The notes under the pieces are model-generated. The model saw only the letters and a program-made list of their open reading frames with translations. It was not told where the DNA came from and made no database searches. From Acinetobacter sp. N54.MGS-139 (GTDB lineage: Bacteria; Pseudomonadota; Gammaproteobacteria; Burkholderiales; Burkholderiaceae_F): a DNA stretch of 7,851 nt. The stretch is from contig LARN01000061.1 of assembly GCA_000980495.1 (NCBI GenBank), positions 1 through 7,851 on the forward strand. Reading direction: 5' to 3'. Below, piece after piece: positions 6,932 to 7,851 of this stretch. The translations under genes were made by a program, and so were the position numbers. How positions within the stretch are numbered: the stretch's first letter is position 1; every line of letters starts with the position of its first letter.

Positions 6932-6946
6932 ATTTGTCGCACAAAT
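6932..6946. promoter_or_regulatory. 15-bp palindrome upstream of hupB, operator-like
   Basis: ATTTGT (6932-6937) and ACAAAT (6941-6946) are a perfect inverted repeat around CGC. Its centre is about 65 bp upstream of the start predicted for the hupB promoter, a common place for an activator site. It does not match the CRP (TGTGA-N6-TCACA) or FNR (TTGAT-N4-ATCAA) consensus. Confidence 0.4.
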
Positions 6947-6968
6947 AGGGAGATTTGCCTAGAAAACC

Positions 6969-6997
6969 TTTAATTCGCCTACAAATACTGCTATTAT
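6969..6997 (+). promoter_or_regulatory. Extended -10 promoter of hupB
   Basis: TATTAT at 6992-6997 (5/6) is preceded by TG at 6989-6990, making an extended -10. A weak -35, TTTAAT (6969-6974), lies at 17-bp spacing. The start would be near 7004, giving a leader of about 41 nt. Confidence 0.6.
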
Positions 6998-7034
6998 TAA
7001 CGAATCAGAGTTTATTTACCCCTTTAACTCTCTC

Positions 7035-7047
7035 GGAGGGAATGATG
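7035..7047 (+). promoter_or_regulatory. Ribosome binding site choosing between tandem hupB starts
   Basis: GGAGGG at 7035-7040 precedes two adjacent ATG codons, at 7042 and 7045. The first leaves only 1 nt and the second 4 nt. HU proteins begin MNK, which is what the second ATG gives, so 7045 is preferred. Confidence 0.75.
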
Positions 7048-7317
7048 AATAAAGCAGATCTCATAGAAGCCGTCGCAATTAAATGTGACATCTCCAAGCT
7101 CGCCGCTCAGCGTGCTGTTGACGCAATGATCGACACAATTACAAATTCATTGCAGAACGGCAAAGAAGTTCAGCTGCTGGGTTTCGGCACGTTTTCTGTC
7201 GTTGAACGCGCCGCTCGTAAAGGCCGCAATCTTCGTACGAATAAATCGATTGAAATCCCCGCAAGAAAAGTTCCGAAGTTTGTCGCTGGCAAAAATTTAA
7301 AAGATGTAGTAAAATAG
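7045..7317 (+). CDS. hupB: HU family DNA-binding protein
   Basis: Small basic nucleoid protein that binds DNA as a dimer, bending it and supporting replication, repair and regulation. The 90 residues match the family length. The N-terminal helices begin MNKADLIEAVA, the central signature is GFGTFSVVERAARKGRN (46-62), the beta-arm spans about 53-75, and the C-terminal part is VPKFVAGKNLKDVVK. The odd feature is the arm tip: the normal Arg-Asn-Pro-x-Thr-Gly reads Arg61-Asn62-Leu63-Arg-Thr-Asn66. The proline that intercalates between base pairs is therefore leucine (codon CTT at 7231-7233), and the following glycine is asparagine. The rest is intact, so this is not a decayed gene. It sits after lon as in many proteobacteria. 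No clear terminator separates it from the tRNAs, so read-through is likely. Confidence 0.96.
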   Translation: MNKADLIEAVAIKCDISKLAAQRAVDAMIDTITNSLQNGKEVQLLGFGTFSVVERAARKGRNLRTNKSIEIPARKVPKFVAGKNLKDVVK

Positions 7318-7356
7318 AATCTTTCGTGATTGAGACAACGAAATCTCAGTAACGAA
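7310..7356 (+). promoter_or_regulatory. tRNA leader with competing stems and weak -10
   Basis: TAAAAT (7310-7315), overlapping the hupB stop codon, could be a -10, but its -35 (7287-7292) matches only 3/6. Downstream, TTTCGT (7322-7327) pairs with ACGAAA (7338-7343), while TGAGA (7331-7335) pairs with TCTCA (7344-7348). The two stems interleave and, with no linker at 7343/7344, should exclude each other. ACGAA at 7352-7356 offers the first arm a third partner. Confidence 0.3.
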
Positions 7357-7432
7357 GGATGCTTAGCTCAGTTGGTAGAGCGGCGCCCTTACAAGGCGTA
7401 GGTCGGGAGTTCGAGACTCTCAGCATCCACCA
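7357..7432 (+). tRNA. tRNA-Val, anticodon UAC
   Basis: A 76-nt cloverleaf with the 3' CCA encoded. Acceptor arms GGATGCT (7357-7363) and AGCATCC (7422-7428) pair fully. The D stem is GCTC/GAGC and the anticodon stem GCGCC/GGCGT around loop CTTACAA, with TAC at 7390-7392. The T arm is GGGAG/CTCTC with loop TTCGAGA. UAC reads GUA and GUG valine codons. Confidence 0.97.
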
Positions 7433-7433
7433 A

Positions 7434-7510
7434 GGAGTGGTAGTTCAGTTGGTTAGAATACCGGCCTGTCACGCCGGGGGTCGCGGGTTCGAGTCCCGTC
7501 CACTCCGCCA
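7434..7510 (+). tRNA. tRNA-Asp, anticodon GUC
   Basis: A 77-nt cloverleaf with encoded CCA. Acceptor arms are GGAGTGG (7434-7440) and CCACTCC (7500-7506), the discriminator base is G7507, the anticodon stem is CCGGC/GCCGG with GTC at 7468-7470, and the T arm is GCGGG/CCCGT with loop TTCGAGT. The G73 discriminator and GUC anticodon fit AspRS recognition. Only one nucleotide (A7433) separates it from the preceding tRNA-Val, so both come from one precursor. Confidence 0.97.
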
Positions 7511-7518
7511 AGATTCCA

Positions 7519-7557
7519 GCCTCGTGAGAAATGTCTCGCGGGGCTTTTCTCTTTTCA
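7519..7557 (+). terminator. Intrinsic terminator of the tRNA operon
   Basis: An 11-bp uninterrupted stem (7519-7529 with 7534-7544, two G-T wobbles) has a 4-nt loop and is followed by TTTTCTCTTTT. It lies 8 nt after the tRNA-Asp CCA end and is the first strong terminator after hupB. Confidence 0.93.
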
Positions 7558-7603
7558 ACGCCATTTTTAGACTAGAGAATCCGACTTATAAATCCTCTTT
7601 GAT

Positions 7604-7652
7604 AAATAAGTTCTCAATAATTCAAACAGATAAACTTATTTTATTTTCTTTT
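7604..7652 (+). repeat. AT-rich inverted repeat followed by a T-rich run
   Basis: AAATAAGTT (7604-7612) and AACTTATTT (7633-7641) are exact reverse complements across a 20-nt spacer, with a T-rich stretch after. It could be a weak back-up terminator in a spacer otherwise without genes (7558-7690). Confidence 0.4.
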
Positions 7653-7692
7653 TCAATCTTCTCCCTGAGATTTTGCGTTTTTCAGTGATCTA

Positions 7693-7711
7693 GTCGGAGT
7701 TCGGCTCCGGC
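7693..7711. other. Hairpin just past the minus-strand gene end
   Basis: CGGAG (7695-7699) and CTCCG (7705-7709) form a stem that two more pairs lengthen to 7 bp. It begins about 8 nt after the stop codon of the minus-strand gene. No T-run follows on either strand, so it may stabilise the 3' end rather than terminate. Confidence 0.4.
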
Positions 7712-7718
7712 ATCCTCG

Positions 7719-7851
7719 TTAAATTTCAATATCCGTACCTAATAACGGTTCGACTTCTGGTTCTTCCTGAACATCTTCCGGCGTCTCGGGCCCGGCTCCC
7801 GGAACTCCAACACCTAACGCTTCAAAGTATTTAATCTTTTTACCGGCAACT
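7719..7851 (-). CDS. C-terminal end of an unrecognised protein (partial)
   Basis: On the minus strand a frame runs in from the window edge and stops at TAA (7721-7719), giving 43 residues from VAGKKIKYFEALGVG to EPLLGTDIEI. A lysine-rich start passes into a Gly/Pro segment and a strongly acidic tail (ETPEDVQEEPEVEP), which looks like the disordered end of a real protein. The GC-rich, regular codon content contrasts with the AT-rich spacer beside it. I do not recognise the family. In related bacteria ppiD often follows these tRNAs on the same strand. This gene converges on them instead, so the neighbourhood differs here. Confidence 0.6.
   Translation of the reverse strand, partial: VAGKKIKYFEALGVGVPGAGPETPEDVQEEPEVEPLLGTDIEI

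Larger units (their letters stand above)
6744..6968. other. Gene-free lon-hupB spacer
   Basis: Apart from the hairpin at 6776-6801 and the palindrome at 6932-6946, this AT-rich stretch shows nothing I can support. The few ATG-started frames are a dozen codons or less and lack ribosome binding sites, and no tRNA- or riboswitch-like fold was recognised. It is longer than hupB alone should need, so an unrecognised small RNA cannot be excluded. Confidence 0.45.

Noticed and set aside
6955..7044. HU start further upstream
   Set aside because: The extra 30 residues overlap the promoter and leader and are hydrophobic and unlike HU. A GGAGGG site and the MNK start place initiation at 7045.
7322..7348. 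H-type pseudoknot upstream of tRNA-Val
   Set aside because: The two stems interleave in the right order, but there is no linker between 7343 and 7344 to cross a 6-bp stem. Alternative hairpins are more likely.
7359..7688. 109-codon frame across the tRNA genes
   Set aside because: It runs through both tRNAs and the terminator. This is a well-known artefact of tRNA regions being open by chance.

Overview
This window reads as a core chromosomal region of a betaproteobacterium of moderate GC. The gene order is tig - clpP - clpX - lon - hupB - tRNA-Val(UAC) - tRNA-Asp(GUC), all on the + strand. From general knowledge, tig-clpP-clpX-lon-hupB is widespread in proteobacteria, and a tRNA-Val/tRNA-Asp pair just after the HU gene is typical of Burkholderiales. 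The roughly 50% GC look of the genes, the AT-rich spacers and the protein flavour suggest a host-associated low-GC member such as Sutterellaceae (Sutterella/Parasutterella). That placement is inference, not identification.

Layout. Positions 1-551 are an AT-rich region with at most the 3' end of an unrecognised gene (1-117). It also holds a 10-bp direct repeat, a three-copy AT-rich inverted/direct repeat, a very good Fur-box match (392-410) and a sigma70-like promoter for tig. Trigger factor (552-1937) has an unusual acidic N-terminal extension. A 114-nt spacer with two strong hairpins leads to clpP (2052-2681), and clpX (2714-4039) follows 32 nt later and ends at an intrinsic terminator. A 238-nt spacer carries a sigma70-like promoter and a convincing sigma32 (heat-shock) promoter for lon (4278-6698), which ends at a UUCG-loop terminator. 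A 346-nt spacer then holds a possible second terminator, a 15-bp palindrome and an extended -10 promoter for hupB (7045-7317). The two tRNAs follow, separated by one nucleotide, and end at a strong terminator. The right edge holds the C-terminal 43 codons of an unrecognised minus-strand gene (7719-7851).

The genes form a protein quality-control block. Trigger factor folds nascent chains at the ribosome exit, ClpXP unfolds and degrades tagged proteins, and Lon removes misfolded proteins and short-lived regulators. HU shapes the nucleoid. I see no mobile element, CRISPR array, toxin-antitoxin pair or defence system, and no wholly new system. The points most worth following are the Fur box upstream of tig, an HU protein whose conserved DNA-intercalating proline is leucine, the acidic extension of trigger factor, and the structured tig-clpP spacer.
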